From Dolomedes plantarius (taxonomy: Eukaryota; Arthropoda; Arachnida; Araneae; Dolomedidae), in contig OU015493.1 of assembly GCA_907164885.2 (NCBI GenBank), positions 117,749,693-117,813,692 on the forward strand: a stretch of 64,000 nt of DNA, in the 5' to 3' direction. Positions 33,358-56,929 of the stretch are shown piece after piece. The number at the start of each line of letters is the position of its first letter. The stretch's first letter is position 1. Under the pieces are notes generated by a model. That model did no database searches and was not told where the DNA came from. It saw only the letters and a program-made list of their open reading frames with translations. Both the position numbers and the translations under genes were made by a program.

Positions 33358-34015
33358 CAGTGGCGTAGCTAGGGGGTTGCGATGGGCGCGGTCCTCACCG
33401 GGCGGGATACTTTTATTTAGTATTAGTTGTAAAAATCCACTTGTTCAATTCATAAGTTTACTATTCGATTTCTACGAATTATGAATTACTATATGATTTC
33501 GAATATTTTTCCTCATCGTAAAGTCAATGTAGGGTTTTAAATATTATCTCTAAAAATTTTGCTCGGATACAGACATCAATGTTGCCGACGTCGAGTAGAA
33601 GTTCTATGTATTATAGGTATATCAACTTACACGGCGTCCTTTATTACTGCCTAATTTAAATATGGCATCCAATGGTAAAAAAGTTCCCCACCTATAGTTT
33701 GTCTCAATTACAATTATTTATTTATGTTTATTAATTTATAAAAACCACCAATTGATTGACTTAGAAAGAGCGGCAAATTGGAGACCGCCCCGGGCGGCAA
33801 AAGTTCTAGCTACGCCACTGCTTAAGCGGCCTCCTTTATTACTGCCTAATTTAAGTATGGCATCCAATGGTAAAAAAGTTCCCTACTTATAGTTTGTCTC
33901 AATTACAATTATTTATTTATGTTTATTAATTTATAAAAACCACCAATTGATTGACTTAGAAAGGGCGGCAAATTGGAGACCGCCCCGGGCGGCAAAAGTT
34001 CTTGCTACGCCACTG
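33358..34015. mobile_element. hAT-like MITE with its 3' part tandemly duplicated
   Basis: The left end is CAGTGGCGTAGCTAG; matching inverted ends are at 33806-33820 (CTAGCTACGCCACTG) and again at 34001-34015. Unit 33632-33820 and unit 33827-34015 are near-identical 189-bp copies with a 6-bp spacer. No clear target duplication. Assignment to hAT rests on the CAGTGGCGTAGC end and is tentative. Confidence 0.65.
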
Positions 34016-34182
34016 CGAAACCTTAACCAATACAAAAACACCACCAGAGAAACCACCTAGCAAGCGTTAGCTAACAGGCGACCGGATATTTCGCTCTTTT
34101 TGGGCGAATTTTTTGGGCATTTGAATACGAATCGGTTAAAGAGCTAACTAGCTAAAGAGATAAAACATTACATTGAATTCGG

Positions 34183-34588
34183 GGGATAACATGCGTTTCA
34201 AGATTTTTTAGAGGAAATAAGTTTCTGAGGATTTTTTTTTCCCCCATGACGTCATTTATCTCATAGTGGTCGCTGATTGTAAGAAGTTTTCAGCTTGAGT
34301 GACACGCTGCTCTCGTCCAAAATCTCCCATAACCCCTCACAACATTTCCAACTCCTCCTACCACAACTGAATTATTTACTTAGTATCGAATTACAGCCAA
34401 ATTTTCAATGACCAAAGAGTAAATATTTATTTTACCGCTCTGATGCAACGGTTCTTAAATGAACTGAAGTGAAAAAGAAAATCAGATGGCAACGTTGCGC
34501 TCTATTAACGATTTTTGATTAATTTATACATCTGCTACTGCTGTTTACTAGACTATTTAATAAACCTACTCATACATTTCTTAATACA
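34183..34588 (+). promoter_or_regulatory. Probable Rab35 promoter and 5' UTR, with a perfect CRE palindrome
   Basis: This is the stretch between the end of the upstream inverted repeat and the Rab35 start codon. It holds one exact TGACGTCA at 34247-34254, the full CREB/ATF consensus, about 335 bp upstream of the ATG. No TATA box is convincing, which is usual for a housekeeping Rab gene. The transcription start is not visible, so the promoter call is inference from position; the CRE is seen directly but may be a chance match. Confidence 0.4.
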
Positions 34589-42456
<7,868 letters not shown>

Positions 42457-42846
42457 TGTGAGTAATTTTAAAGACATTTACATGCATCATTTAATTGAAT
42501 CTGTGTAAGTTTAAATGGAATATTAACCTAAACTCTGTGGTGTGTTATTTTATATCCCTAATTGTAAGGCTTGTAAACTGTTCTTTCCCATCTCCTTATC
42601 CTTTGTATATAGCTAAAGATGACATCATTTTCAAACTGCCAACCAACCAATCTTCCCTGAATGCATGAAAGGAAATTTATGTCTATGAATTAGCCTAATT
42701 TTTATGTCAAAAAATTATTTACTTGCAATTAATGTTCATTATTGTTTTAAAGACTGGCATATTTCTTACGGACAATATTTTGATTCTATTATGTAAATAT
42801 AGAATGTTGCAAGATAAATCTAAATTTACTCGCACAAATGAGAAAT

Positions 42847-43018
42847 GGTCTGTTCACATTGGATCCAACGCATTGGTTGCATTACTATGCTAGCTCTGAG
42901 ATTGATGACATGACCTGTGATTGGTTTGACATATAACATGGTCAATGAATTAAGCTCTGATTGGTTAAAAAATTTTAATGCTGATGCTATGTACACTAGA
43001 TTCAGTGTGAACATGACC
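42847..43018. mobile_element. MITE with GTTCACA-type inverted ends
   Basis: The left end ggtctgttcacattggat and the right end (reverse complement ggtcatgttcacactgaat) match well. The interior holds repeated gattggtt motifs. It is similar in layout to the foldback unit at 16863-17048 and lies about 390 bp after the Rab35 stop codon, so it may be in its 3' UTR. Confidence 0.6.
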
Positions 43019-45397
43019 TAAGAATAACTTCACTAGGCTCTATCATTACTTCTATAGTCATTTTTTGAAAAGTTTCTTTTGTCATTCTAAAAACATTTTG
43101 TCATTATCTTCACAATAAATAGTTGAGCTTGTTTGTCAGTTTATATCCAAATTTCAAGTAAAAACTTTCATATATGCAATGATAATTTTTTTTTTTTCCT
43201 TAATTATATAGTTTTGAAGTTTAAATCTGTCTGTTGATAACTATATGATGAAAGTAGTGAAAAGAATTTATGATTGATATAGTTATAATACATGTTTTAA
43301 TGATAAACTTTTAGATAGTAATTTTTCGTATATTTAGAGGTCAGGGTTAGCCATATGTTAAATGTGTGGATCTTTTTTAAGGAATCAGTAAATTAAATCA
43401 TTAATTTTTCCAGTGAGAATCAGTTGAAATTTTTTTTCCAATAAATTTCTATTGAATAATTTAATTTTGAATTACACATTTAAAAATAATTATTATGTAA
43501 TTCTGATTTTTAAAAATAAATAATGCAGTTGTAGATATTTTAATTTAGCGTTCCTTTTGATATTACTAGTTCGAAATTTTATTGCTCTGATCAGTGGCAC
43601 ACCCTGGGAGTGGACCAAGGGCCTCTCTTTATTGATTTTTAAAATCCTCTCTTTATTGAGCCTGTTGTGTTATTTACAGTGTCCTAGGTTATAAGTGTGA
43701 GGGGGGGGGGGGGACTTTAAAAGTGTCACAATTTACTGCAAAAAAAGTTTTTCTTCCTCTTTTGCTAAATTTAGAGGGATTAATTTTCTGTATTAAGTTT
43801 AGATGTGTTGTAACTTAATTTTATCTTAATATTTCAGGTTTATTCAAATTTTAGTTCTGAAGAATGTTGCTGTGTGTTTATAGCTCAATGTTAGCAGCGT
43901 TCTGATATATCATCAGAGTTCATGCAAGAAAAGTGCCTGTGGTATTTTTTACCAGAAGAAAGCCATACAAAGCTTCTTTTGAGCACATCATAGCTGCATG
44001 TTGTCATTATTTGTGCTTTGCATAGCACAATTATATGAAGTAGCTTACTAGTAAATGGTCTGATGCCTGGTGAACTCAGAAAATTGTTTCTGTCAAATAA
44101 TTTCTATGAAAGATTTATAGTGCAAGTGTATATATATATATCATAATAGTATGGCATTTTTATATTATCACTGTCATTTAGTAAGACCTTCCTTTAGAAA
44201 TATGTGCAGTGTTCCTGTGAAATAAAATATGTAGACTTGTGAGGAAAGGTAGTACCAATTGGTCTTTCATATACTTAACTATAAAATAGTATTTTATGTT
44301 CGTTAAAAATTTCATCTAAATTTTATATTTCATTCAAATCTCAAGAGGGAAAAATACATTTTATTCATTTTCATTTTAATGCTTGCATCTGCTTCTTTTT
44401 AATGTGTAAATAGCAGCTATTTTTAGCTCTATTATTTGTAAGAATTAAAAATCATATATTGACCCTTTTTTACAGACTTTTAGGTACAGAATAATTTACA
44501 CTCTAGTTTATACTTCTCTCCCTTAATACACTGTGTGTTAATTTATCATAAATGTTTTGTTGAGCATTAAAAAATGCTATCCTGCTACATTTTTAATTGA
44601 GCTCTTTAAATCAGCATATCTGTTCATTATGTAAAACATGAGACTGATTTTGTAACCTGTTAATTTATTCTTCGTACTATTTACCTGAGAGAATATCATT
44701 TGATATTAGGGAAAAAAAATAATAATGATTTTTAAATTGATTTTCTCACTGAAAAGCTTATAAGAAGTTACTATTTTCAGTGAGAAATACAAAATCATGT
44801 ATTAAATTTGAAGTATTTTGTGTTAAATTGATGTAACAGATTATTGATTTAACAGATTTATTACAGTATCAAAAATCATTGTTTCTTATGTCCGCAATTT
44901 TATATTGATATAAAATTTTCTTTATCACACAGGATTTTTTTTTTAAATTATTTTATTTTACTTAAAATATTTTAAGTAAAATAAAATTACATAAGTCTGC
45001 TCCGTTGAAATCAGTTGATTCTATTTCTGTGATATTTTATTTCCATACATTAAAATTAGTTTCATGATCATTAAACTCATCTGTGGTGTAAAAGTGCTGC
45101 AGATAAAGCTGAAATTTTTTTCATAAATTCTGCCAAATATCCCCAGAAAATACTGTATTGTATGTACATAATCAGTAAATACTTCAGTAAGCATTTAACT
45201 TATGTATAATATTGATGTTTGCAAATCTGTAAATATAAATTCTGCAGACATAACATACATAAGGTGAAATAGATTAAGGTAAAATAAATATGTTCTGAAA
45301 TATCCAAATGATAAGTTTTCCATAATTAATTTTTAGTCATCTCTGAAACCTTTTTCCTTCCCTCTTTGTAGGTAATATTGCTGTAAATCTAGTCACA

Positions 45398-45407
<10 letters not shown>

Positions 45408-45479
<72 letters not shown>

Positions 45480-45480
45480 G
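45408..45480. repeat. (TA)n followed by (TATG)n microsatellite
   Basis: About 30 TA units, then three to four TATG units. Confidence 0.93.
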
Positions 45481-46206
45481 AGAGGGTTATGTTTTTATAT
45501 AACTGTGAATTAATTTTTTGCATTTTGTAGAACATGTACATATCTCATAAATTCAGTATTAAACATTTTGATAACATAAAGGAAATAATATAGAGACCTT
45601 TTATTCGTTTTTAAAAATGCTAATTTAAGATATATTTATAAATAATGTACAATCCATTTTCCTCCATTGTATATCATGCTTCTATATATCCTCATTTTTC
45701 CTGTCTTCATAGTTACCTAAAACCTGTTTATGAGGTGTATTAAATTACTCTTGTGCTAAGGATAGCTGTGTTGGCAGAAAGTTTTATAGTTAATACATAC
45801 ATTCGGTTTTGTGAGAGTTTATATTTGTAAAATACTCTTGTGTATTTAATCACAACATTGCTAGTATGTTTTTAAACACTAAACTGACCACATACATTTC
45901 AGTTTATGAAATATGCTTTCATTTCAGGTGTTTTTGAACAAAATAGAATTTTACAGTTTATTTTCTATGTTTATTCATTTGATGCTTTTTGCCTTTCTGT
46001 TTCATTAATGGGCCTGAAAGTTCTTTGAATGCATTACAGGTTTAATAAAATCTATTGAAGATTTGTTTTAAAAAGACTTAAAGTAAAAGCTTTTATGATC
46101 TGGTTCCTTTTGGATAGAATTGAGGAAAATTAATCAGTGAGTTTCAATTTCAGTCAAGAAATAGTTAATTATTTTATTTTTAAAATATGCTTTCTAGATA
46201 TGAATC

Positions 46207-46500
46207 CGACGCCTGGTGGCGTAGTGGTTGAAAGCGTCAAGCTGCCACTGCATGGGTTCAGGGTTTGACCCTGCAATTGGGCAAGGTCAACTCAGCCTTT
46301 CATCCCTCGAGTGGGTCAATAAAATGAGGACCAAGCATGCTTGGGAACTAATCTCTGGGGGTCTCACGTCAGGTTGACCACCTGACTGAGACATACTGTA
46401 TGGAACCCCAAGCCCACGGTCAAGAAAGCGGAGATGGGCACCACCAGCCTTGGTCCACAGCAGACTGTTGCGCCATGAGTTTAGTTTAGTTTAGTTTTTT
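46207..46500 (+). mobile_element. tRNA-derived SINE with a 12-bp target duplication
   Basis: The 5' head (gcctggtggcgtagtggtt) matches a tRNA A box and ggtttgaccc a B box, both for RNA polymerase III. The body includes ctcacgtcaggttgaccacc, and the 3' tail is (gttta)n plus poly-T. The flanks are tagatatgaatc at 46195-46206 and 46501-46512, exact, as left by LINE-driven target-primed insertion. A second copy is at 52155-52412. SINEs carry no protein; the partner LINE is not in the window. Confidence 0.92.
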
Positions 46501-46512
46501 TAGATATGAATC

Positions 46513-49193
46513 TATCAATTTAGTAAATATCAGGATAAAAAGTATTTAATTTTAAAAGTTTTTACACTTGATAAAAAGTTTATAAGTGTGAGAGTGGGAA
46601 ATTACATATGCTATAATTGTACTCTGCTGGCAAGGAGTGATTATTGAACGGAAATTAGGTGGTTCATATTTTCCACATAGGGATATAGAATCACTTTTCT
46701 ATGCTGTTATAGGTTATAAGTTGTCAATGAACTGCTCAGGGCTCACATTTAACTCCTTTTTAAGTTACTCCTTTTTCAGAAATTTGATTGTTTTTGAATA
46801 TGCTAGTCAAATTTCACATATAAAAATATATGTGGGTTGACTGTACTAAAGTACAAAAGGAAAAGTATCTTTTTCACAATTACTTGCAATTTTAATAGAA
46901 ATAGATTTTTTTTTTTAAGTTTTAAAAATAGCTAACAGAAGTGCGTGGGATATTCTCTCCTGTGATTTAAGCTAATTGGACTTTATAAAAGAACTTTAAG
47001 TGTCGTTGCCAGTGATACAGGGGAACAATAATAATTAGTGTGTTAAAAGGCCCCAAATCTATAAGTCTTCTACTGATCATATATTTCATATTTTTTCAAG
47101 TTTTTTGTTACTTTCCTGCAAAGCATCTTTAGTACAAAAATTTTTGTAATAATTAAATGAAACAGTTTATGCTTATGCTTAGGTTGTGAATATTATAATG
47201 TTATGAGGTTTTTCTTTTCTTTTTATTCTAAAATATCGCTTCAAAATCTTCCAAAATGTCGAAGCGGGTTACTATATCTGAGTATTACTTAATCTTTCAT
47301 GTTTTGAATCATCTGTCTCCCAACTCAATAAGTGTAATTCTGATGGTAGAAATTATTTTAGCTGTTGGGCTGAATTTAGTGAAGTGATAAAAATGTGTTT
47401 TTTCCTCTTTTTGTGTGTATATAATTAGTGGAAACACAGAATAAACAGTGAAAGTGAAATTATGTAATACATCAATCTGAATAGATAAAATTTTGTGTTT
47501 TTACTATGCATTTGAGTGACTGTGATTTTTGTTATTCATATTAAAGAATGTTTCTCCACTTTGAATGAAGCTTGTGATGCATATTTTTACATAAATAACT
47601 TTACTTAGCATTTTGGTGTCCATGGAATTTGATACTTTAAGATATGTTGGGTATTTTCTGATTCTTCTGCATTTAAATTACTATTTTTTGATTTATTTGC
47701 TTTAAAAATTATTGAGGTTTCTTTATTTTCATATCTAGCATGTATACATGTAAATATATATATATAGTAGGGCATTTTTCATAAGCAATATTTTGTTGAT
47801 ATACTATGCATTAATATTTCATGTTTTTTCTACAGTGGACCATGTCTGTATATGCATTTTATATATTTTAAAAACATTTTTTCTTTCTATCTTAAAAATG
47901 TGCTCTTTGAAATAATTTAATTTATCGTATTTTTGTAATAAAAGTTCGAACAGTATCAAACTTATCATCTGTTTTTTAAAAAAAAAGTAAAACCTTGAAA
48001 TCTTAATCCTACTGTTCAAGATTTTTTAATGAGGAAAAGTGGCTTCTTGAAGATTTTACTGCATATACAAAGCTATCTTTAAAGCTTTTTATACGACCTC
48101 GTATTTTAAAGCTTTGTGAATTCAGGAATAAATAAGTATGTTCCTATTATCTAAGTATATGTGTCATAAATAGGCAGTATTTAAACATTACATATTCATT
48201 TTTTTTTTCTATTGCTCTTTTTGTTTCCTCTGATCAATGTATTTTAAATCACTTAGTTTCTTTTTATGTCATCTAAGGATGTGAACTAGACTGTTTTTGA
48301 TGTAATTATTGCATATTTATTAACTGTAATACTCAAACCAAAGATTTTATTGTACTATTTCAAAGTTGAAATAAAATCTGCCACATTATAGATTTTATGA
48401 AAGCTTAGATTTTATACATTATTTTCAAACATGATGAACAGACAAATTTTATTTGTTATTGCTGCTTTAAACTTATCATGCAAAGTAACTGACTCAATTT
48501 TTATTCTTATCGTTTAAAATACTATGCCTTTTGCATGCTATTAAATTTGGTTTTCTATTTGATAATTGAAATGTGTAAAATTTTTATTAACAATTATATA
48601 TGTATGAGAATTTGAAAGTGTCTTAATTAGTTATGAAATAATTAAATATGAGTTACACTTCGCAAAATGTTCATTGAATATTAATATTAATCAGAAAAAA
48701 TTTTAGACAGAGAAGATATCCTTAAACATTATGTGATCAAAGTTTCTCGAATTTGCATAATTAAAATTTTCATTGCATGTCATGGTAGCATAGGTTTTCA
48801 CTTTAACATAATTAGTTTCATAATTAACTTTGTATGATATGTAGAAAATTAGTTACTTATACAAGTGAATATACTTAAAATTTTGTAAAAATATACTAAT
48901 TAATATGATTCTCTTTCTAGAAAAAAAGCATGAAATTTTTTTTTACAATTGATATGAATGGTCATTCACTTTAGGAATGGAAATACCATACAAAATTCGA
49001 CTTTTATTTCTTTCTTTTGTTATTCAAAAATTTACACATACTGTTAAAATTTACTTGTTTTGAGAGGTTAGTTAATTAGAAATTTGTAAGCTTTTAAAAC
49101 TTTTACTCCCGTTTTAAAGTTGTTCCAAGTCATGCTTCAAAAAAATTTTACGTGTAAGCTACTCTAAGTAAGAGATTCACTTGTTTTTTAATA
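46513..49193. other. AT-rich non-coding stretch
   Basis: 2.7 kb without a recognised gene or bounded element. The short open stretches are low-complexity. Confidence 0.5.
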
Positions 49194-49195
49194 TA

Positions 49196-52154
<2,959 letters not shown>

Positions 52155-52412
52155 GATGCCTGGTGGCATAGTGGTTAAAAACGTCAAGCTGCCACGCCAC
52201 AGGTCCAGAGTTGGATCTGTGGTGTGGCAGGGGTCAATAAAATGAGCACCAAGCATGCTTTGGAACTAGATTCTGGGGGTCCCACGTCAGGTTGACCACC
52301 TAACTGAGACATGCTGTATGGCACCCCAAGCCCATGGTCAAGAAAGCGGAGATGGGGACCACCAGCCTTGGTCCACAGCAGACTGTTGAGCCATGAGTTT
52401 ATTTTAGTTTAG
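52155..52412 (+). mobile_element. Second copy of the tRNA-derived SINE
   Basis: It matches 46207-46500 through most of the length (gcctggtggcatagtggtt head; cccacgtcaggttgaccacc body; ttattttagttta tail), but is shorter in the middle of the head region. No target duplication is visible, because a hAT-like fragment (52413-52527, ending cctgggtgcgccactg) follows directly. Confidence 0.88.
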
Positions 52413-52527
52413 CCCCCGCTTCCCCCCCAAAGAAATAGAAATTGCATTATGAATATTGAATTTTTACAAATATTTTTATTCGTTCAACTCGGCCCCCTCC
52501 AATATTAAATCCTGGGTGCGCCACTGA

Positions 52528-53619
52528 GTGCACCTATAAATATGTACTGCAGAGGAATATAAGTAAGCAATATATTATTGTAGCAAGTCGTGAAATGGCT
52601 TTATTATGCATACAAAATAAAACAGGTAAATAAATTTTAAAATAAAAATAGTTTCATATAAAATATACAAAAAAGAGTAAAAAACATAATTATATAATTC
52701 AGTTTATATAAACAGTTGTAATATAAGTATATAAAATGGAACCCAGTGTATATTTCTGCAAGGGGCTATGTGAAAAATCAGAAATAAGAGTAATGTATTA
52801 GGGCCATATCATAATATAATATTTTTAATATAACTTTTAAAGATAATTTTATACATTCATTACATATATGCAGTATTTGCTTATGATTGACAAAATATTG
52901 ATACAGGCATTAAAGATTTGATGAAATTTACCTGAACATAAGGGCAAAGCATTTTCATTTTATAAAATTCATTCATGATTTTCTTCTTTGCTTCATAGCC
53001 AATTTTTATGTGTTTTGCTCAATAAAATCTTTAAAATCAGTTAACAATGTTATTACAGTAATTCAAACTGTAACCTTTTCTTGTTGAGTTCATTATTTAA
53101 ATAAAAATACACCTCACGTTAGGCAGTAGTTATTTTTTCTTGTAAAGAAATCATTTGAGAATGTTTCAAAGACATGATGATAATAATGAGTATCAAAAAG
53201 ACAGGGAATATCACCCATGGCTGAGAATATAAGAAGTGGGAAATAAAACTGACACACTTCATTTAAATATTTAAATCATATAAAGCTTCTTCAAAGTTAG
53301 CAAAAAAACATAAATATTGGTTTCAATACACTGCAGCAAGGCATGGTAAAAATATTTATATGAACTCAGAAAACATGCAGGTACATAATAAAGTGAGTTC
53401 CACTGTATAACTTACATAATATTACAAAAATACAATACCTTAATGACATGACATTAATAGTTCAAGAGATGAAAAATTGTTCAAACAAATTAATTCAAAC
53501 TAACATTAAGACAGATACCTTGATAAGTGAGAAAAATATCTTTGGTCTAGAACTATTACATTTATCACAGAACTGGCATGAAGACATAACAGCGAATTTT
53601 AAAAACTAAGCACAAATTA
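52528..53619. other. AT-rich non-coding stretch
   Basis: No gene or bounded element recognised before the mariner at 53622. Confidence 0.5.
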
Positions 53620-53621
53620 TA

Positions 53622-54414
53622 CGAGGGCTGTTCAAAAAGTATCGAACCTTATTTTTTCCCACGAAAGCCAATGAAGCATGGGAGACTTTCTTCAGTGTAG
53701 ATGTAGAGGGGACACTCATGGGCAGTCGTGAATTTTTTCCCGCCCCCAGAAAGTATCAGTCGCTGGCAGTCGACCTACGAGTGAAGACGTGTAGTGAGCA
53801 GTCGTCGGATTTCAGTGTTTGTAAAATGACATAAAAACTTGAGCAGCGATATTGCATCAAAATTTGCCAAAAGCATTGATTCAGGCTTTCCTCGCCAAAT
53901 GCAACATTCCTGTGTGTCTTCAGGCTCCCTACTCACTCAACATGGCTCCATATGACTTTTGGCTATTTCCCACGCTGATAATGCTGTTAAAAGGGATCCG
54001 ATTTGAGTCAAGATAACTTCTCTTAGAGAAGACATCATGTGGAATGCAACGGCACAGTTGCTCACCATTCCAAAAAATGCATTCCAGGAGTTTCCAACAA
54101 TGGCGGGGTCGCTGGGAGAAGTGTGTGCATTACCAAGGAGACTATTTTGAAGGGGATTGATGCAAATTTAATTTTGATGCAATATCGCTGCTCAATTTTT
54201 TTTGTCATTTCACAAACACTGAAATCTGATGACCGCTCACTACACATCTTCACTCATAGGCCAACTGCTAGCGACTGATGCTTTCTGTGGGCGGGAAAAA
54301 ATTCACGACTGCCCATGAGTGTCCTCTCTACATCTACACAGAAGAAAGTCTCCTGCACTCCATTGGTTTTCGCGAGGGGGAAAATAAGGTTTGATACTTT
54401 TTGAACAGCCCTTG
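53622..54414 (+). mobile_element. Mariner element with very long inverted repeats, internally deleted
   Basis: The ends start cgagggctgttcaaaaagta and, in reverse complement, caagggctgttcaaaaagta, with TA at 53620-53621 and 54415-54416. The inverted similarity extends inward about 200-250 bp (for example gagcagcgatattgcatcaaaatttg on one side against its complement on the other). The centre keeps only the end of a transposase gene. Confidence 0.88.
53870..54150 (+). pseudogene. C-terminal fragment of a mariner transposase
   Basis: Translation gives FLAKCNIPVCLQAPYSLNMA, then PYDFWLFP, LLKGIRFES and, after frame changes, QQWRGRWEKCVHYQGDYFEG. This is the usual mariner C-terminus with the third catalytic Asp (family SPDLAP) replaced by Asn (SLNMAP). 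The first two Asp residues are deleted. No activity is possible. Confidence 0.85.
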
Positions 54415-54416
54415 TA

Positions 54417-56929
54417 TAATACATAAGATTGAATCTTATTGTCAAAAATTACATTATTACTAAAAAATATTTACTAAATTTACTTTAGATAACTTATCAA
54501 TAATAACTTAAAAGCATGTGCAAGAGAATCATTTTGTATGTAAAGTTTGTCAACTTAAAAATGCCAACAGTCTGAAGTAAAACTCTTTCATTTAAAAACA
54601 CATTGTTTTTTGACTCATAATTTGAAGAATGGAGTTATTTTGGCGTCCTGATTATGTTATATTTACTATTCCTTCTGAAAGCTGGGAAATTTGGCAAATT
54701 TCTTCGAATGCTTTAACAATTTGTGATGCCTGTGACAGGACAATGTGAGTTATTAAGTTGTTTCAAGTTTATGGCTGTAGAAATAGACAAAATTTTGCAA
54801 CTGAACATTACTATCGCGGGTTTGAAAGATCTAATTTTAAATAATAAAGAATATCAAAGATGATCAAACATTTGTGTAGGAAATTCTGAGAGCAACTGTC
54901 ATGGATAGAAAGAAACAAGAGCAAAACCCAGCAGAATTAGAGAAAATGAAACTTCATCATGAACTGAAACTAGGTAGAATTCAAGCTTAAGGTCAAAGCT
55001 TGGGTAGTTGCATAAGCCTATTTCAGAAATTAACTATTCAAAATGAAAGTTTACCTAGAATGGAATTCAGACAATGTGGTTATGATATAAAGGACTAGTT
55101 ACATTTTGGAGTTGGAGAAGTGGCCAAAAAGAAATGTCTTCTGGTCTTGTTGCAATTTAAACCCACATAGGGTGAACATTAATGGGTTAAAGTTTCCACA
55201 GGAAGGTACAGTCAAGGAAACCTTATTTATGATAGTGACATCTCTGTAAAAGTGGTAGAAATTGCAGATCTCTAGAGGTTGGATTTGATTGGAATATGTG
55301 TTATGATTCCTGTAATACATCTTGAAATGGACAATTATATTACTGATAAATAATAAAAGTAAATGTTACAGAATCTCTCAACTAATTTTTTTTCAATAAA
55401 GTATCCTGTGAATCTAACATGATTCTTAGAGAAAGCCATATCATCTCACAATAAACACTGTTCAATTGCATAGGAAGTCATTTTTTTAATACAGCCTTTT
55501 TTTTTATAAAATAATTTGTAAAGACAATGTTCTTAAAAAAGTATTAAATTAGAAATATCTACATAATAAATACTAATGACATAATCACAATGATCTGTTA
55601 TTAAATATAACAGTTTGGTATAAAATATGTTGAATTTATAAAGGAGAAATTTTATCAAATGAAAAAAAAGGATAAAGGCTCCTCCACAAAAACATATCAA
55701 GAATAGAGCTGTCTTTACTTTCGTGGATATATACTAGATTGTCTGATTTACAACTTTCAATTTAAAAGTAAAATTATAACAATTATATATAATATGAATG
55801 AGATTTTAAAATTAGTTTTATTAATAAAATTCTGGTTTTATTGTTGACTAAGAATGAAGTCATATTCTTGCAGTATATTCTAATTTTAAATACCACACAT
55901 GAACAACACATTTGTGAAGTATTAAAACATGAAATATTTTAGGTAAATATCAAACAATTACATGACTTGCAAAGCAATTTAATTTTATTTTCAATCTTGG
56001 CAGTTGAATCAATATTATGACAGGAAATAACTTTCAAAATATAGAAATATGTAATTAGTCAACAAAATGCAAATTCAACAACTTTGAAACTTTTAAATAT
56101 CAATAATCTGAAGTTTATATGTGTAGTAAATTTCATGTTTAATGAAACAGAATTTTATATGTTAATAAAGTGAGAACATTCATTTAATTGATTTATTAAA
56201 TGAATAACAAATATATTAATCAAGACAACATAAATAATATACATAAGACAAAAGTATTTTTTTACATACAGCTAAAATATAAAAGAGTGAGCATAGAGAA
56301 TAAGCACATGGAATTCAGATATGTCAGATCAGCATACAAAGCAATGTTCATATATACAATAAAACTTAGATTCTAGAATCCATATTTTATTATCTTGATG
56401 AATTTTATAATTTATTTATATGTAATAATTGAGCATTATAAAGCTTAAAAGTTCAAATATAATTTATTCTGTTTATTACCAATCATCAGCACCACTTACA
56501 TAAATACAAATAAAAAAAACTTTTGATTTTAATATATATTTAGGAATTACACAAAATTATTAAAATCGCAACATAAAATAACAAGTTGATTAGGAAAACA
56601 CTTTTTTAATTTCTATTACAATAGTAAAATTTGAATTGGAAAGAAATTTAATACTAGGGTACTGTATCAAAAATTAATTAAAAAAGCATGATTGGGAAAA
56701 TTAGAGATCCATACAAAAAATACTAAAATAAAAAAATTAGCAAAATGCTTCATTAAATAATATCAACCAAAAAAAAATCACAGAATAGCTTACTTTGTTA
56801 TCACAAACAATAACTTATACTTTTTTAATCACACACTGCCTTAGTCAAATAAAGACAGTTCTGCATATTATGGTGCAATGCATTTAGTACTAATACAAAT
56901 TATTCCATTTTATGTCTACACTGCATGGT
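54417..56929. other. AT-rich stretch, probable 3' UTR side of the TBC gene, with a decayed gag-like remnant
   Basis: At about 54855-55080 plus-strand frames read MDRKKQEQNPAELEKMKLHH and, further on, SLFQKLTIQNESLPRMEF. This resembles the N-terminal charged region of arthropod LTR-element gag genes, with stops. The rest is AT-rich. On the minus strand it lies directly after the TBC-gene stop and may include its 3' UTR. Confidence 0.45.

Larger units (their letters stand above)
30723..34182. repeat. Pair of long terminal inverted repeats enclosing 3.4 kb
   Basis: The left repeat starts at 30723 with ccaaattcaatgtaacg, then ttttatctctttagctag. It is mirrored by the right repeat ending at 34182 (...cattgaattcgg), for about 50 bp with good identity and more weakly over a further 80 bp (caaatggccc / gggcatttg). 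Inside lie a Merlin element, a hAT-like repeat and non-coding DNA. No clear target duplication. It may be a non-autonomous DNA transposon with long inverted repeats, invaded later by others. Confidence 0.6.
42457..46194 (+). other. Putative Rab35 3' UTR and downstream AT-rich sequence
   Basis: No protein-coding exon is seen here. AATAAA hexamers occur at 44221-44226 and 46044-46049, among others, and could end a long 3' UTR, but none can be chosen without transcripts. The stretch contains a foldback MITE (42847-43018), a G-run near 43704, a partial hAT-like end near 43588 and the microsatellite at 45408-45480. Confidence 0.35.

Noticed and set aside
43588..43690. Partial hAT-like end (cagtggcacaccctggg)
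   Set aside because: Only one end is visible and no partner could be found, so no element is called.
54062..54253. Minus-strand frame in the mariner
   Set aside because: It arises from the long inverted repeat and the antisense of the transposase fragment.
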